Source: Promethearchaeota archaeon (GTDB lineage Archaea > Asgardarchaeota > Lokiarchaeia > Sigyniarchaeales > SOKP01). From it: a stretch of 6,821 bases of DNA. Location: the NCBI GenBank assembly GCA_019058135.1, contig JAHLWE010000468.1, positions 1 to 6,821 of the forward strand. The letters run 5' to 3'. The translations under genes and the position numbers were made by a program. The notes under the pieces were generated by a model, which saw only the letters and a program-made list of their open reading frames with translations, made no database searches and was not told the DNA's origin. Below, in pieces: positions 1 through 6,121 of the stretch. The stretch's first letter is position 1. Every line of letters starts with the position of its first letter.

Positions 1-1
1 A

Positions 2-70
2 GTATATAGTCATCCAAGTCAATGTTTATGTGGAGAAACTCTTCCCAATGGTTTTTTGCATGATCATTAA
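2..70 (+). CDS. Possible 3' end of a gene with a C-terminal CxC-x9-HxH motif (partial)
   Basis: An open frame enters from the left edge and ends at TAA 68-70. Its last residues read SQCLCGETLPNGFLHDH. The pattern Cys-x-Cys followed nine residues later by His-x-His, at the very C-terminus, could bind a metal such as zinc. If real, the gene is convergent with the MFS gene, whose stop lies 35 bases further on. The opposite strand is also open over 1-77 but has no ATG, GTG or TTG near its beginning, so the plus-strand reading is preferred because it needs only a natural stop. Only about 22 codons are visible, so coding status is uncertain and no function can be assigned. Confidence 0.35.
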   Translation, partial: VYSHPSQCLCGETLPNGFLHDH

Positions 71-105
71 TTCTAAATTAATGTGAATAAGGTACTCTTA
101 TCAAA

Positions 106-1383
106 TTAGGTTTTTACATCATCCATATTATCAATAAATTTTCCCAATTCGGATTTTTTTTCACTCGCAAGATGTTTAATATCTGTGAAAATCCAAAAAA
201 TAAGAACAACTATTATTCCAAGAAATGCACAATATAAGTATAGATTATTTACACCAAAAATCTCGGCTAAAGGGCCCGAAATAATTGCTCCTATTGGAGT
301 GATTGCCATTGATACTGTATGATCAATAGAAATAACTCTTCCAATCTTATCTGTTGGTACATTAATTTGTAAAATTGTCAGATAAATACTGTCTATAATA
401 GATATTGTAAATCCAAATATACAACCACCAATACCAATTAAAAAAAAGAATCCTGTAGGAACAAAAGCTAAAATTGCATAACCAATGTTGAGGATTATTG
501 TTAAAACTAAAATTATTTCGACCTCATTTTTCCATTTTTTCTTGAGGGAAGTAATTAAAGAGCCTAAAATTATACCTATCTGCATAAAAACTAAAACAAC
601 TGCTAGATCTGAAGCTGTACCATTGTGTATAACATTAATATAGTAAGGCATTAATACATTGAATGGTCTAATTAAAAAATTTATAAACATTGCTAAAATC
701 ATCAGGCTTAAAAGACCTGGAATTGTTTTCACAACGATAAGACCCATCTTAAAATCTGTTTTAAATGACGTTTTTTTAGCTCCTTCCAATTTTTTTTTAA
801 CTGAAGGTATCCTTATCATTGATAATGGAACTATAGCAATAAAATAGGTAATTATATCAATCCATAGAATCTGATTAATTGGAAAATATGCTAAAAAAGT
901 AGCAGCTATTATTGGACCTATAATCTGGATTAGACCTGTAAATAAAAAATTTATACCATTTATTCTGCTTAACTTATCCTTTGGAACCATTACCGGGATG
1001 ATAGCATTTACTGTTGGTAAATGAAATGCTTGAAATACACCGCGTAAAGTATTGATTAATATTATAAGCCAATAATCTGTAATTTCTATAAAAAATAAAA
1101 ATATTAAAAGAAAAGTTACAATTGCTTGTAGAGAATCCGCAATTCCAATTATTATTTTTCTATTCCATCTGTCAGCAAATACACCAGCAATTGGGACTAT
1201 AAATACTTGTGGTAAAAAAAATAAAAAATAAGCTATTGAAAGAAATATGACACTTTGAGTTTCAATAGTAATCCACCAGATAATTACAAATTGGACTACT
1301 AACGACCCTAATAACGAAAATAATTGTCCTGACCAAAAATATAGATAATTCTTAAAAGTTTTTTGAGACGTCAATTGCTCCAT
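106..1383 (-). CDS. MFS efflux transporter, DHA3 / macrolide-efflux (MefA-like) type
   Basis: This 425-residue integral membrane protein has the usual length and the roughly 12 hydrophobic segments of the major facilitator superfamily. The N-terminus (about residues 11-76) resembles Mef-type carriers: FWSGQLFSLLGS in helix 1, a WW pair near residue 36, FLPQVFIVPIAG in helix 2, and the loop 2-3 signature GVFADRWNRK at 67-76. A second family-like stretch is FQAFHLPTVNAIIP at 117-130. A basic linker at about 193-212 separates the two six-helix halves. Family members are proton-driven exporters of drugs or other small hydrophobic molecules; the substrate here cannot be read from sequence. Start ATG at 1383 gives a short cytoplasmic N-terminus before helix 1; only a weak ribosome-binding site (ATGTGGAA) precedes it. 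The charged tail after residue 400 lies beyond the last helix. It stands alone, diverging from nothing recognisable. Confidence 0.9.
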   Translation of the reverse strand: MEQLTSQKTFKNYLYFWSGQLFSLLGSLVVQFVIIWWITIETQSVIFLSIAYFLFFLPQVFIVPIAGVFADRWNRKIIIGIADSLQAIVTFLLIFLFFIEITDYWLIILINTLRGVFQAFHLPTVNAIIPVMVPKDKLSRINGINFLFTGLIQIIGPIIAATFLAYFPINQILWIDIITYFIAIVPLSMIRIPSVKKKLEGAKKTSFKTDFKMGLIVVKTIPGLLSLMILAMFINFLIRPFNVLMPYYINVIHNGTASDLAVVLVFMQIGIILGSLITSLKKKWKNEVEIILVLTIILNIGYAILAFVPTGFFFLIGIGGCIFGFTISIIDSIYLTILQINVPTDKIGRVISIDHTVSMAITPIGAIISGPLAEIFGVNNLYLYCAFLGIIVVLIFWIFTDIKHLASEKKSELGKFIDNMDDVKT

Positions 1384-1415
1384 TTAATTCCACATAGCAC
1401 TTCTTTATTATTTAA

Positions 1416-1450
1416 ATTTATAAAATTCTAATAAAATTACTCTTTTATAA
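1416..1450 (-). promoter_or_regulatory. Candidate promoter region of the MFS gene
   Basis: Two TATA-like boxes read on the minus strand: TTATAAAAG at 1442-1450 and TTTATAAA at 1418-1425. The upstream one would put transcription start near 1418 and leave a leader of roughly 35 bases; the other would give a very short leader. In such AT-rich DNA chance matches are common, so neither is certain. Confidence 0.3.
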
Positions 1451-1540
1451 GTATTATATAACTTTAATTCTAATTATAGGTTTAATACATGAAGTTAAAG
1501 AATTAGAGAATGTTAAAGAATATTTAGTTATATTAAATCT

Positions 1541-1571
1541 AAAAATTAAAAATAATAATAATAAAAAAAAA
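1541..1571 (-). terminator. Oligo-T terminator of the small-protein unit
   Basis: On the minus strand nine T in a row (1571 to 1563) are followed by further T clusters down to 1541. The tract begins six bases after the stop codon of the 29-residue ORF at 1578. Archaeal RNA polymerase stops at such T-tracts without needing a hairpin, so the placement supports a minus-strand transcript ending here. Confidence 0.45.
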
Positions 1572-1577
1572 GATTAT

Positions 1578-1667
1578 TTAATATGTAAAATACTGAGGAT
1601 TATATCCTGTAGGATAATTTTTTATATTTTTTACTTGTTTTTCTTTATTTCTTCTATTTGTTTTCAT
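1578..1667 (-). CDS. Candidate 29-residue basic microprotein
   Basis: ATG at 1667 opens a 29-codon frame ending in TAA at 1578-1580. A GAGGG ribosome-binding site (1677-1681) lies nine bases upstream across a pure A spacer and is one of the few G-rich spots in this AT desert. The N-terminal half (MKTNRRNKEKQVKNIKN) carries seven Lys/Arg against one Glu; the C-terminal half (YPTGYNPQYFTY) is rich in Tyr and Pro. The bipartite make-up differs from random AT-rich translation. It lies 64 bases downstream of the 80-residue ORF on the same strand and is followed at once by a T-tract, as expected for the last gene of a small operon. A basic, aromatic peptide could bind nucleic acid, but no family is recognised and function is unknown. 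Chance ORF remains possible at this length. Confidence 0.45.
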   Translation of the reverse strand: MKTNRRNKEKQVKNIKNYPTGYNPQYFTY

Positions 1668-1676
1668 TTTTTTTTT

Positions 1677-1681
1677 CCCTC
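1677..1681 (-). promoter_or_regulatory. Ribosome-binding site GAGGG of the 29-residue ORF
   Basis: GAGGG on the minus strand matches the archaeal anti-Shine-Dalgarno sequence and sits nine A residues before ATG 1667. It is the main support for translation of that ORF. Confidence 0.45.
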
Positions 1682-1731
1682 TTTTGTGATTTTTTTTTAA
1701 TATATATTATGAAAAAATTTATTTAGATTTT

Positions 1732-1974
1732 TTAAAAAACTCCATAGTTTCTAAAATGAATCTGGCTTTTAACTTTCTTTATTTGAATTAACTCTTCATG
1801 ATATTTAGCGTTATATTTTGCTTTCTTAAATAATTTCAATAATCGTGATTTATCTTGTTTATCTTCAACTTTTTTTTTCTCGATTTGCTTTCTTGATTCA
1901 GGGAGTTTTTCTAAAACAATTTCTATTTCAGCACAATCGAGAAGTGCTTTTTTTTCTGCGCATACTTGGGCCAT
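1732..1974 (-). CDS. Small lysine-rich hypothetical protein (80 residues)
   Basis: The predicted protein is 80 residues, soluble and strongly basic, with no membrane segment or signal peptide. Two cysteines lie near the N-terminus (C5 and C14) in a short segment that looks helical (EIEIVLEKLPESRKQIEKKK), followed by a Lys-rich stretch that may form a long helix or coiled coil, and a C-terminal IHFRNYGVF. Start ATG 1974 is well supported: GAAGTGAT lies eight bases upstream and a TATA-like box stands at 2039-2046, implying a leader of about 40 bases. The frame is less AT-rich than its flanks, which favours coding. It diverges from the winged-helix/TPR gene and shares with it the repeat block at 2047-2093, so the two may be co-regulated. 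The family is not recognised; a DNA- or RNA-associated role would fit its charge but is only a guess. Confidence 0.55.
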   Translation of the reverse strand: MAQVCAEKKALLDCAEIEIVLEKLPESRKQIEKKKVEDKQDKSRLLKLFKKAKYNAKYHEELIQIKKVKSQIHFRNYGVF

Positions 1975-1982
1975 TTTTTTTT

Positions 1983-1990
1983 ATCACTTC
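1983..1990 (-). promoter_or_regulatory. Ribosome-binding site GAAGTGAT of the 80-residue ORF
   Basis: GTGAT is complementary to the conserved 3' end of archaeal 16S rRNA and lies eight bases before ATG 1974, the same A-only spacer design as the 29-residue ORF downstream. Confidence 0.5.
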
Positions 1991-2038
1991 TAATTTTTTT
2001 CAATTTTTTATTATTAATTTAAATAAAGAAAATAATTC

Positions 2039-2046
2039 ATATATAA
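2039..2046 (-). promoter_or_regulatory. TATA-like box of the small-protein unit
   Basis: TTATATAT on the minus strand is preceded by CAAAAC, which could serve as a TFB-recognition element. Transcription would begin near 2015, about 40 bases before ATG 1974. The box abuts the repeat block at 2047-2093. Confidence 0.4.
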
Positions 2047-2093
2047 GTTTTGAAGCCGAACTTCACACGAAGTTCAAAAGCCGATGTGAAGTG
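2047..2093. repeat. Composite inverted/direct repeat block, candidate shared operator
   Basis: Several exact repeats interlock within 47 bases. GAACTTC (2058-2064) and GAAGTTC (2069-2075) form a 7-bp dyad around ACAC. ACTTCACA (2060-2067) pairs with TGTGAAGT (2085-2092). TTTTGAA (2048-2054) pairs with TTCAAAA (2073-2079). GTT-N3-AAGCCGA occurs twice in direct orientation, at 2047-2059 and 2072-2084, exactly 25 bp apart. The block is much richer in G+C than the DNA around it. It lies precisely between two divergent TATA-like boxes, upstream of both, so it is probably not transcribed and is better read as a protein-binding site than an RNA hairpin. The winged-helix/TPR protein encoded next to it is an obvious candidate ligand. 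Confidence 0.55.
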
Positions 2094-2098
2094 CAAAG

Positions 2099-2106
2099 TA
2101 TTTAAA
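2099..2106 (+). promoter_or_regulatory. TATA-like box of the winged-helix/TPR gene
   Basis: TATTTAAA preceded by GCAAAG, a plausible TFB-recognition element, would start transcription near 2130 and leave a leader of about 25 bases before ATG 2155. No Shine-Dalgarno site is visible in that leader. Confidence 0.4.
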
Positions 2107-2154
2107 TGTGATTGAACTATTTATTATTAATAATATTTTTTTTTGTGTTTTTTA

Positions 2155-4662
2155 ATGAGTCGCTCAGAAAAAATAAATATAATGTATCCACCTGAAGATA
2201 TTTTAAGTCCTTCCTTTGGTAACCGAGATAATGAACAAATTATATTATGGATGCTTTCTAACAATAAGTTTTGTAGATGGTCAGATTTTAAAGTTGAAAT
2301 AAGTGAGTCAACATTATCAGGTAAATTAAATAATCTTATTAGTAAAGGTCTTGTTGAAAAACCTGAGCGAGATTACTATCAAATTACACCAACAGGCAAA
2401 GAAAAACTAAGTGAATTGGTCTATTTAAAAGAATCTGGTAGAAGAAAATTAAATTATCCCCCAAAAGTAATTATAAGTAAAAGGAATTATGATCATGTTG
2501 CACTTTGGATGGTTAATAACAATGATTATTGTAAATGGTCAGATTTTCGTGAAGAACCTCTTTCAATTAATCAATCTTCTTTATCAAAAAATCTTAATTT
2601 ATTAATGACCAAAGGATTTGTAATAAATGAAAATAAACAATATAAGATTACTCCAGAGGGTAAGGCGGAATACTCTAAAATGTTGAAATTATATGATCTA
2701 GACCGACAATCAATTTTGGAAGAAGAAAGCAAAAGAATTGAAGATATTACGAAGAAAACTATAAAATTTTTTGAAAAATATGAAATAGAAGATGACGAAT
2801 TAAAGTTTCGATTTCTAAATAATATACTAAAATTAGATTATGCTAAAGTTAAAAATACTTTAAGTAATGAGAAAGATTTTGACAAAATTTTACTTTTTCT
2901 TTCCATAAATCACCCAAATCAATATCCTGAACATATTTCACCTGAGGAATTCTCAAGTAAATATGATATAAAAAAAACAATTCTTGATTATTACGTTTAT
3001 AAAATTGTTGAAGAGAATTTTTATCCAATAAAATTTTTTAAATTAGAAGATGAACAAGAGAAAATCTATTTTTTTCAATCAAATGAGAGAGTAGAGAAAG
3101 TATTAAGAGCTATTGTAAAGGATTATATCATAAAATTAACTTATTTGAATAAACTTTATGAAAAAACTTTAAATGATAATTCATCTTTAAATTTAACACA
3201 ATTATTAGACAATATCTTAGATGATATCTGTGATAGTCTATTTAATAAAAATTTAAAAGAATCATTAAGAGAATTTTTACCTGAATATATTAAATATTTA
3301 GCTTATAAAATCGAAACTGAAAAAAGATTAATTGATTCACTAGATAAATTAGAAGGTATTGTTTGGCAAAATATTCCTGATGTATTTCAAACTTATGATT
3401 CCCCTATTTCTCCACATCATTTTATTGAACAAAGTGAATTCAAGTATAATTTGGACCTGGAGATATTTAAAATATTAAAACCTTATTTTTCATTTAAACT
3501 GGATTACTTAATAAAACAAAAAAAATTTGAGAGAAAGAAAGAATTTAATGAAGATTTAAAAATTGTAGATTCTGATATTAAATTGAATCCAAAAAACCTT
3601 GAACTTTATCTTCTGAAAGCAATAATTTTATGTTTATCCAATAAACATAAAGGTGCCATTGAATTATTGAATAAAGAAATAGATATTAATCTTGCTCAAA
3701 AAGAGATTTATGCTTCTTCTTCTTTCATATTAGCCTTTTGTTATATGACTCTTGGAAAATTTGAGAAGGCTTTAAATGTTGCTAATGAACTACTCGAACT
3801 TTATTCCGATATTCCTATTTCCTATGCAATAAAAGCAATAGTGCTTGGTTATAATATTATTTACAAATTTGATATACAAAAAGCAAACGAGGATATTGCT
3901 CTAGATCTTATTGATAAAACTATTTCATTAGATCCTAATAAATCCAATAAATCACTATTTTATCAATTAAAAAGTTCTATTTTGCGAGAATTGAAAAGAT
4001 ATGAAGAAGCTTTTAATGCAATCGATATTGCTATTGATCTAAATCCAAAAAATATTTGTCTCTATTTCACCAAAATACACATTTTAATTTCAGTTAATAG
4101 ATTCGATGATATATTAGCCTTATTAGAAGAAGGTATTAAAGAATTTCCAGAGAAAAGAAAGGATCTTTTATGGAAAAAAGCACATATTTTTTATAAAATG
4201 AAAGAATTTGATGAAGGAATAAAAATACTTGACAGTTTAATTGAATTATACCCTGAAGATTACGAATTGCTGAATAGTAAAGTTTATGGGTTAGCATATT
4301 TAGAGAAAAAAGAAGAAGCTATAGAAGCTGCTAAAAAATTAGTATCCCTTGTTCCGAATAATGGAAATTACCATGATTCTTATGGTGAAATATTAATGAT
4401 GTTTAATGAATTTAAAGAAGCAATAAACGAATTTCAAAAAGCACTAGAGCTTGAACCATATGGCTTCTTTTCTTATGAGACATGTATCAAAATGGGTAAT
4501 TGTTATAAAGAGCTTGGTGAATATGATTTAGCAACTGAATATATTGAAAAAGGAAAAAAGATTTCAACTGGGATGATATGTGAACTTGAAATAAAGAAAT
4601 GTTGGATCGAAAAAGCTGATAATTATCTTTCAGAAATTAAACAACTGAAACAAGAATCATGA
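2155..4662 (+). CDS. Multi-winged-helix, TPR-repeat protein, probable transcriptional regulator
   Basis: The protein is 835 residues from ATG 2155; a TTG twelve bases earlier is in frame but adds only four residues and has no ribosome-binding site. Residues about 26-88 and 112-176 are two related winged-helix domains: ILWMLSNNKFCRWSDFK matches ALWMVNNNDYCKWSDFR, and both end in an ITPxGK wing/helix. They look like an internal duplication of a MarR/ArsR-like fold. Residues about 246-326 resemble a third winged helix (SPEEFSSKYD recognition region, wing FYPIKFF). A charged helical stretch links the second and third, and a helical region without recognisable motif (about 327-475) follows. From about 481 to 804 run roughly nine TPRs with the usual small residue/Tyr/Pro pattern, for example YEEAFNAIDIAIDLNPKN; the third is stretched by an insertion. 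TPRs bind protein or peptide partners, so this is likely a cytoplasmic DNA-binding protein with a partner-sensing C-terminal half. Divergent from the small-protein unit across a possible operator; autoregulation is plausible but inferred. Confidence 0.85.
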   Translation: MSRSEKINIMYPPEDILSPSFGNRDNEQIILWMLSNNKFCRWSDFKVEISESTLSGKLNNLISKGLVEKPERDYYQITPTGKEKLSELVYLKESGRRKLNYPPKVIISKRNYDHVALWMVNNNDYCKWSDFREEPLSINQSSLSKNLNLLMTKGFVINENKQYKITPEGKAEYSKMLKLYDLDRQSILEEESKRIEDITKKTIKFFEKYEIEDDELKFRFLNNILKLDYAKVKNTLSNEKDFDKILLFLSINHPNQYPEHISPEEFSSKYDIKKTILDYYVYKIVEENFYPIKFFKLEDEQEKIYFFQSNERVEKVLRAIVKDYIIKLTYLNKLYEKTLNDNSSLNLTQLLDNILDDICDSLFNKNLKESLREFLPEYIKYLAYKIETEKRLIDSLDKLEGIVWQNIPDVFQTYDSPISPHHFIEQSEFKYNLDLEIFKILKPYFSFKLDYLIKQKKFERKKEFNEDLKIVDSDIKLNPKNLELYLLKAIILCLSNKHKGAIELLNKEIDINLAQKEIYASSSFILAFCYMTLGKFEKALNVANELLELYSDIPISYAIKAIVLGYNIIYKFDIQKANEDIALDLIDKTISLDPNKSNKSLFYQLKSSILRELKRYEEAFNAIDIAIDLNPKNICLYFTKIHILISVNRFDDILALLEEGIKEFPEKRKDLLWKKAHIFYKMKEFDEGIKILDSLIELYPEDYELLNSKVYGLAYLEKKEEAIEAAKKLVSLVPNNGNYHDSYGEILMMFNEFKEAINEFQKALELEPYGFFSYETCIKMGNCYKELGEYDLATEYIEKGKKISTGMICELEIKKCWIEKADNYLSEIKQLKQES

Positions 4663-4676
4663 AAAAATTTTTAATT

Positions 4677-4737
4677 TAAAGTTAATCAAGTCTGAATTAG
4701 ATTTAATATAAAAACTTTAACTTTATTTATTTTTTTT
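4677..4737. terminator. Possible bidirectional terminator between convergent genes
   Basis: TAAAGTTAA (4677-4685) and TTAACTTTA (4717-4725) form an exact 9-bp inverted repeat with a 31-base interior. A T-run at 4731-4737 follows on the plus strand and would serve the TPR gene, although it overlaps the AAA codons at the end of the acetyltransferase. On the minus strand T-runs at 4664-4673 could end the acetyltransferase transcript. The long loop makes a hairpin role weak; the T-tracts are the better evidence. Confidence 0.35.
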
Positions 4738-5314
4738 CTAAAGATTTATCTATTATTTTACCCATTATGATTTTATCAACATAAGTTCCATCTTTCAAAA
4801 GAGCTGCATATTTTCGTCTACCTTCAATCTCATACCCTAATTTTCTAACATAGAGGTGTTCTGCAACTTCATTTCCCTCAAAAAAATCTGCTTCAAGTCT
4901 CTTTAACCCCCTTTCTTTGGCAATATCCTCTATAATTTTCAATATTTTAGCGCCCAATCCTTGATTTTGAAAATCTGGATGCATAGATATACCCCAATTA
5001 CCAACATGCTTCATTTTTATTAACTTCAGATTTACGCTAACACCTGCTGAAGCAATAATCCTCTGATTATAAATTGCCCCTATCATTAAGTCCTCCGCTT
5101 TATTAGATAATTTGTTATAAAAATAATCTTTATTTTGCTGTAAATCTTCTTTCTCAAATTCTCCTAATAAATATTTATTAACTTGATTTAGCCAGTTATG
5201 GGCAAATTCATAATTGTTATTTTTTTCATAATCCTCAATTGACAGTCGTTTAATCAAAACAACTCTACCATCTTTCAATTTAAATTCTTCTGAAATTTCA
5301 GAATTCTCAAACAT
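4727..5314 (-). CDS. GNAT-family N-acetyltransferase
   Basis: The 195-residue protein has the single-domain length and fold signature of GCN5-related acetyltransferases, which move the acetyl group of acetyl-CoA to an amine. The opening LKDGRVVLIKRLSIED (13-28) matches beta1 of this group. Motif A is WGISMHPDFQNQGLG (107-121), containing the pyrophosphate-binding Q-x-x-G-x-G (116-121), followed by the helix ILKIIEDIAKERGLKRLEAD. Motif B is LYVRKLGYEIEGRRK (154-168). The last part, DGTYVDKIIMGKII, is typical of YncA/RimL-like small-molecule or protein N-acetyltransferases. The acceptor cannot be told. Start ATG 5314 has a partial ribosome-binding site GAGTGA (5325-5330) ten bases upstream. It lies 102 bases after the Nudix gene on the same strand and has its own TATA-like box, so co-transcription is uncertain. 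Confidence 0.88.
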   Translation of the reverse strand: MFENSEISEEFKLKDGRVVLIKRLSIEDYEKNNNYEFAHNWLNQVNKYLLGEFEKEDLQQNKDYFYNKLSNKAEDLMIGAIYNQRIIASAGVSVNLKLIKMKHVGNWGISMHPDFQNQGLGAKILKIIEDIAKERGLKRLEADFFEGNEVAEHLYVRKLGYEIEGRRKYAALLKDGTYVDKIIMGKIIDKSLEKK

Positions 5315-5380
5315 TTTCTATACTTCACTCTGCAAAATTGAATTCGTTAATTAATTAAAAAAATTGTTTGAAATTTCTAA

Positions 5381-5387
5381 TTATATA
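5381..5387 (-). promoter_or_regulatory. Candidate TATA-like box of the acetyltransferase gene
   Basis: TATATAA on the minus strand is preceded by an A-rich stretch (GAAAAAACA) that could be a TFB-recognition element. Transcription would start near 5357, about 40 bases before ATG 5314. Chance occurrence is possible in this AT-rich spacer. Confidence 0.3.
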
Positions 5388-5416
5388 TGTTTTTTCAATT
5401 TTTCCTTTTGTAATTT

Positions 5417-6031
5417 TTATGATTTCTTTTTTTGTAAAAATTCTATGCATTCTGGAAGAGTAGGCCTTTTGTATTCAGGAGTAATAACTTTTATATCATA
5501 TAACTTTTTCATAAATTCTTGGAGCATATGTGCTGTAGCGCCCCAAATATTAAATATATTTTTTGTATTAGGATCTCTATATTTAAAACATAACATTTTC
5601 CAATTTTTAGGATCTTTTGGAAATGGAATTTCATAAAAAAGATTTTTTTGAATAATATATTCAATTGGTATTTCAACTAATTCTGCTACTTCAGTATGAT
5701 TAATTTTGAATTTTATTTCATTTGTATTTTTAATTAAGCTTACAAAAGGGCGAACTATAAAACCTGTAAGTGTAGGCAAATCATCAAGTCTTCCAATAAT
5801 TTTTAAATTTTCACGAATGATACCAATTTCTTCATATATCTCTCTTAAAGCAGTATCTTGGAGTATATTATCAAGATTTGAATCAAATGTGCCTCCAGGA
5901 AAACTCATTTCTCCTGTATGATGTTTTAATTTTGGAGAACGAGAAGTAAAAATTATATTATAGATCGATTTCGTTGGTTTAATTGGAATTATTACAGCAG
6001 ATTTTTTTAAAATAGAAGATTTTAACTCCAA
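5417..6031 (-). CDS. Nudix hydrolase, CoA pyrophosphatase (NudL/NUDT7-8 type)
   Basis: Enzymes of this group cleave coenzyme A or acyl-CoA to 3',5'-ADP and (acyl-)phosphopantetheine with Mg2+ or Mn2+. Residue numbers are from TTG 6031 (204 residues). The CoA-type motif preceding the Nudix box is FTSRSPKLKHHTGEMSFPGG (28-47). The box follows with TALREIYEEIG (60-70), so the metal-binding glutamates E64, E67 and E68 are intact; spacing between GG and RE is longer than the general Nudix box, as is usual for CoA pyrophosphatases. TLTGFIVRPFV (87-97) and IWGATAHML (162-170) are further family hallmarks. No ATG starts the frame: TTG 6031, with AGGA eleven bases upstream, is the only standard start. 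This omits part of the N-terminus seen in E. coli NudL; an overlapping ATG ORF at 6022-6084 would supply it after a one-base insertion. Likely role is CoA turnover; free-standing or loosely linked to the acetyltransferase downstream. Confidence 0.87.
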   Translation of the reverse strand: MELKSSILKKSAVIIPIKPTKSIYNIIFTSRSPKLKHHTGEMSFPGGTFDSNLDNILQDTALREIYEEIGIIRENLKIIGRLDDLPTLTGFIVRPFVSLIKNTNEIKFKINHTEVAELVEIPIEYIIQKNLFYEIPFPKDPKNWKMLCFKYRDPNTKNIFNIWGATAHMLQEFMKKLYDIKVITPEYKRPTLPECIEFLQKKKS

Positions 6032-6084
6032 TGGTGGAAATTTCCTAATTTTTGTTCAATAAATAAATAATTAAATTCCATCAT
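6022..6084 (-). CDS. Short ORF overlapping the Nudix start, possible frameshifted N-terminus
   Basis: ATG 6084 opens 20 codons (MMEFNYLFIEQKLGNF, then HHWS) and stops at 6022-6024 inside the Nudix gene. A GTGA at 6091-6094 lies six bases before the ATG. One extra base in the AAATTTCC stretch near 6037-6044 would turn the end into GNFPPLELKSS and continue into the Nudix frame, giving about 221 residues with an N-terminal length like E. coli NudL. It may therefore be the true start of the Nudix gene disrupted by an indel or a sequencing error, or a short upstream ORF coupled to a TTG start. Confidence 0.35.
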   Translation of the reverse strand: MMEFNYLFIEQKLGNFHHWS

Positions 6085-6121
6085 CTAATTTCACAGCTTC
6101 TTATCTTCCCCAGTGATAAGG

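Larger units (their letters stand above)
1384..1577. other. AT-rich spacer between MFS gene and small-protein unit
   Basis: Apart from the MFS promoter candidates and the oligo-T terminator at 1541-1571 nothing was found here. One plus-strand frame stays open from 1416 to about 1700 but has no ATG, GTG or TTG before its homopolymer part and is not called as a gene. Confidence 0.5.

Noticed and set aside
1..77. Minus-strand open frame ending in FLHINIDLDDYI
   Set aside because: Bounded by a stop at 78-80 and without any standard start codon near its beginning; the plus-strand reading over the same bases needs no such assumption.
87..101. Small inverted repeat ATAAG/CTTAT between the left-edge frame and the MFS stop
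   Set aside because: Only five A/T-dominated pairs with no T-tract following on either strand; too weak to call a terminator.
659..847. 62-codon open frame on the plus strand
   Set aside because: It lies entirely antisense to the MFS gene, and the minus-strand reading has clear family motifs.
1597..1609. Palindrome AGGAT-TAT-ATCCT and overlapping TATCCT-GT-AGGATA, terminator-like with following T-run on the plus strand
   Set aside because: No plus-strand gene precedes it, and it falls within Pro-Thr-Gly-Tyr-Asn-Pro codons of the minus-strand microORF, which explain the sequence.
1416..1700. Plus-strand frame containing HEVKELENVKEYLVILNLKI
   Set aside because: The stretch looks protein-like but has no ATG, GTG or TTG before it, then degenerates into Phe/Ile homopolymer antisense to the 29-residue ORF.
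1845..2105. 86-codon open frame on the plus strand
   Set aside because: Phe-rich shadow of the Lys-rich minus-strand gene; it also runs through the repeat block and promoter.
2143..2154. TTG start for the winged-helix/TPR gene
   Set aside because: It adds only MCFL, has no ribosome-binding site, and a regular ATG follows at 2155.
5364..5636. 90-codon open frame on the plus strand
   Set aside because: Mostly antisense to the Nudix gene; composition is typical of a complementary-strand shadow.
5706..5921. 71-codon open frame on the plus strand
   Set aside because: Antisense to the Nudix box region, which is unmistakable on the minus strand.
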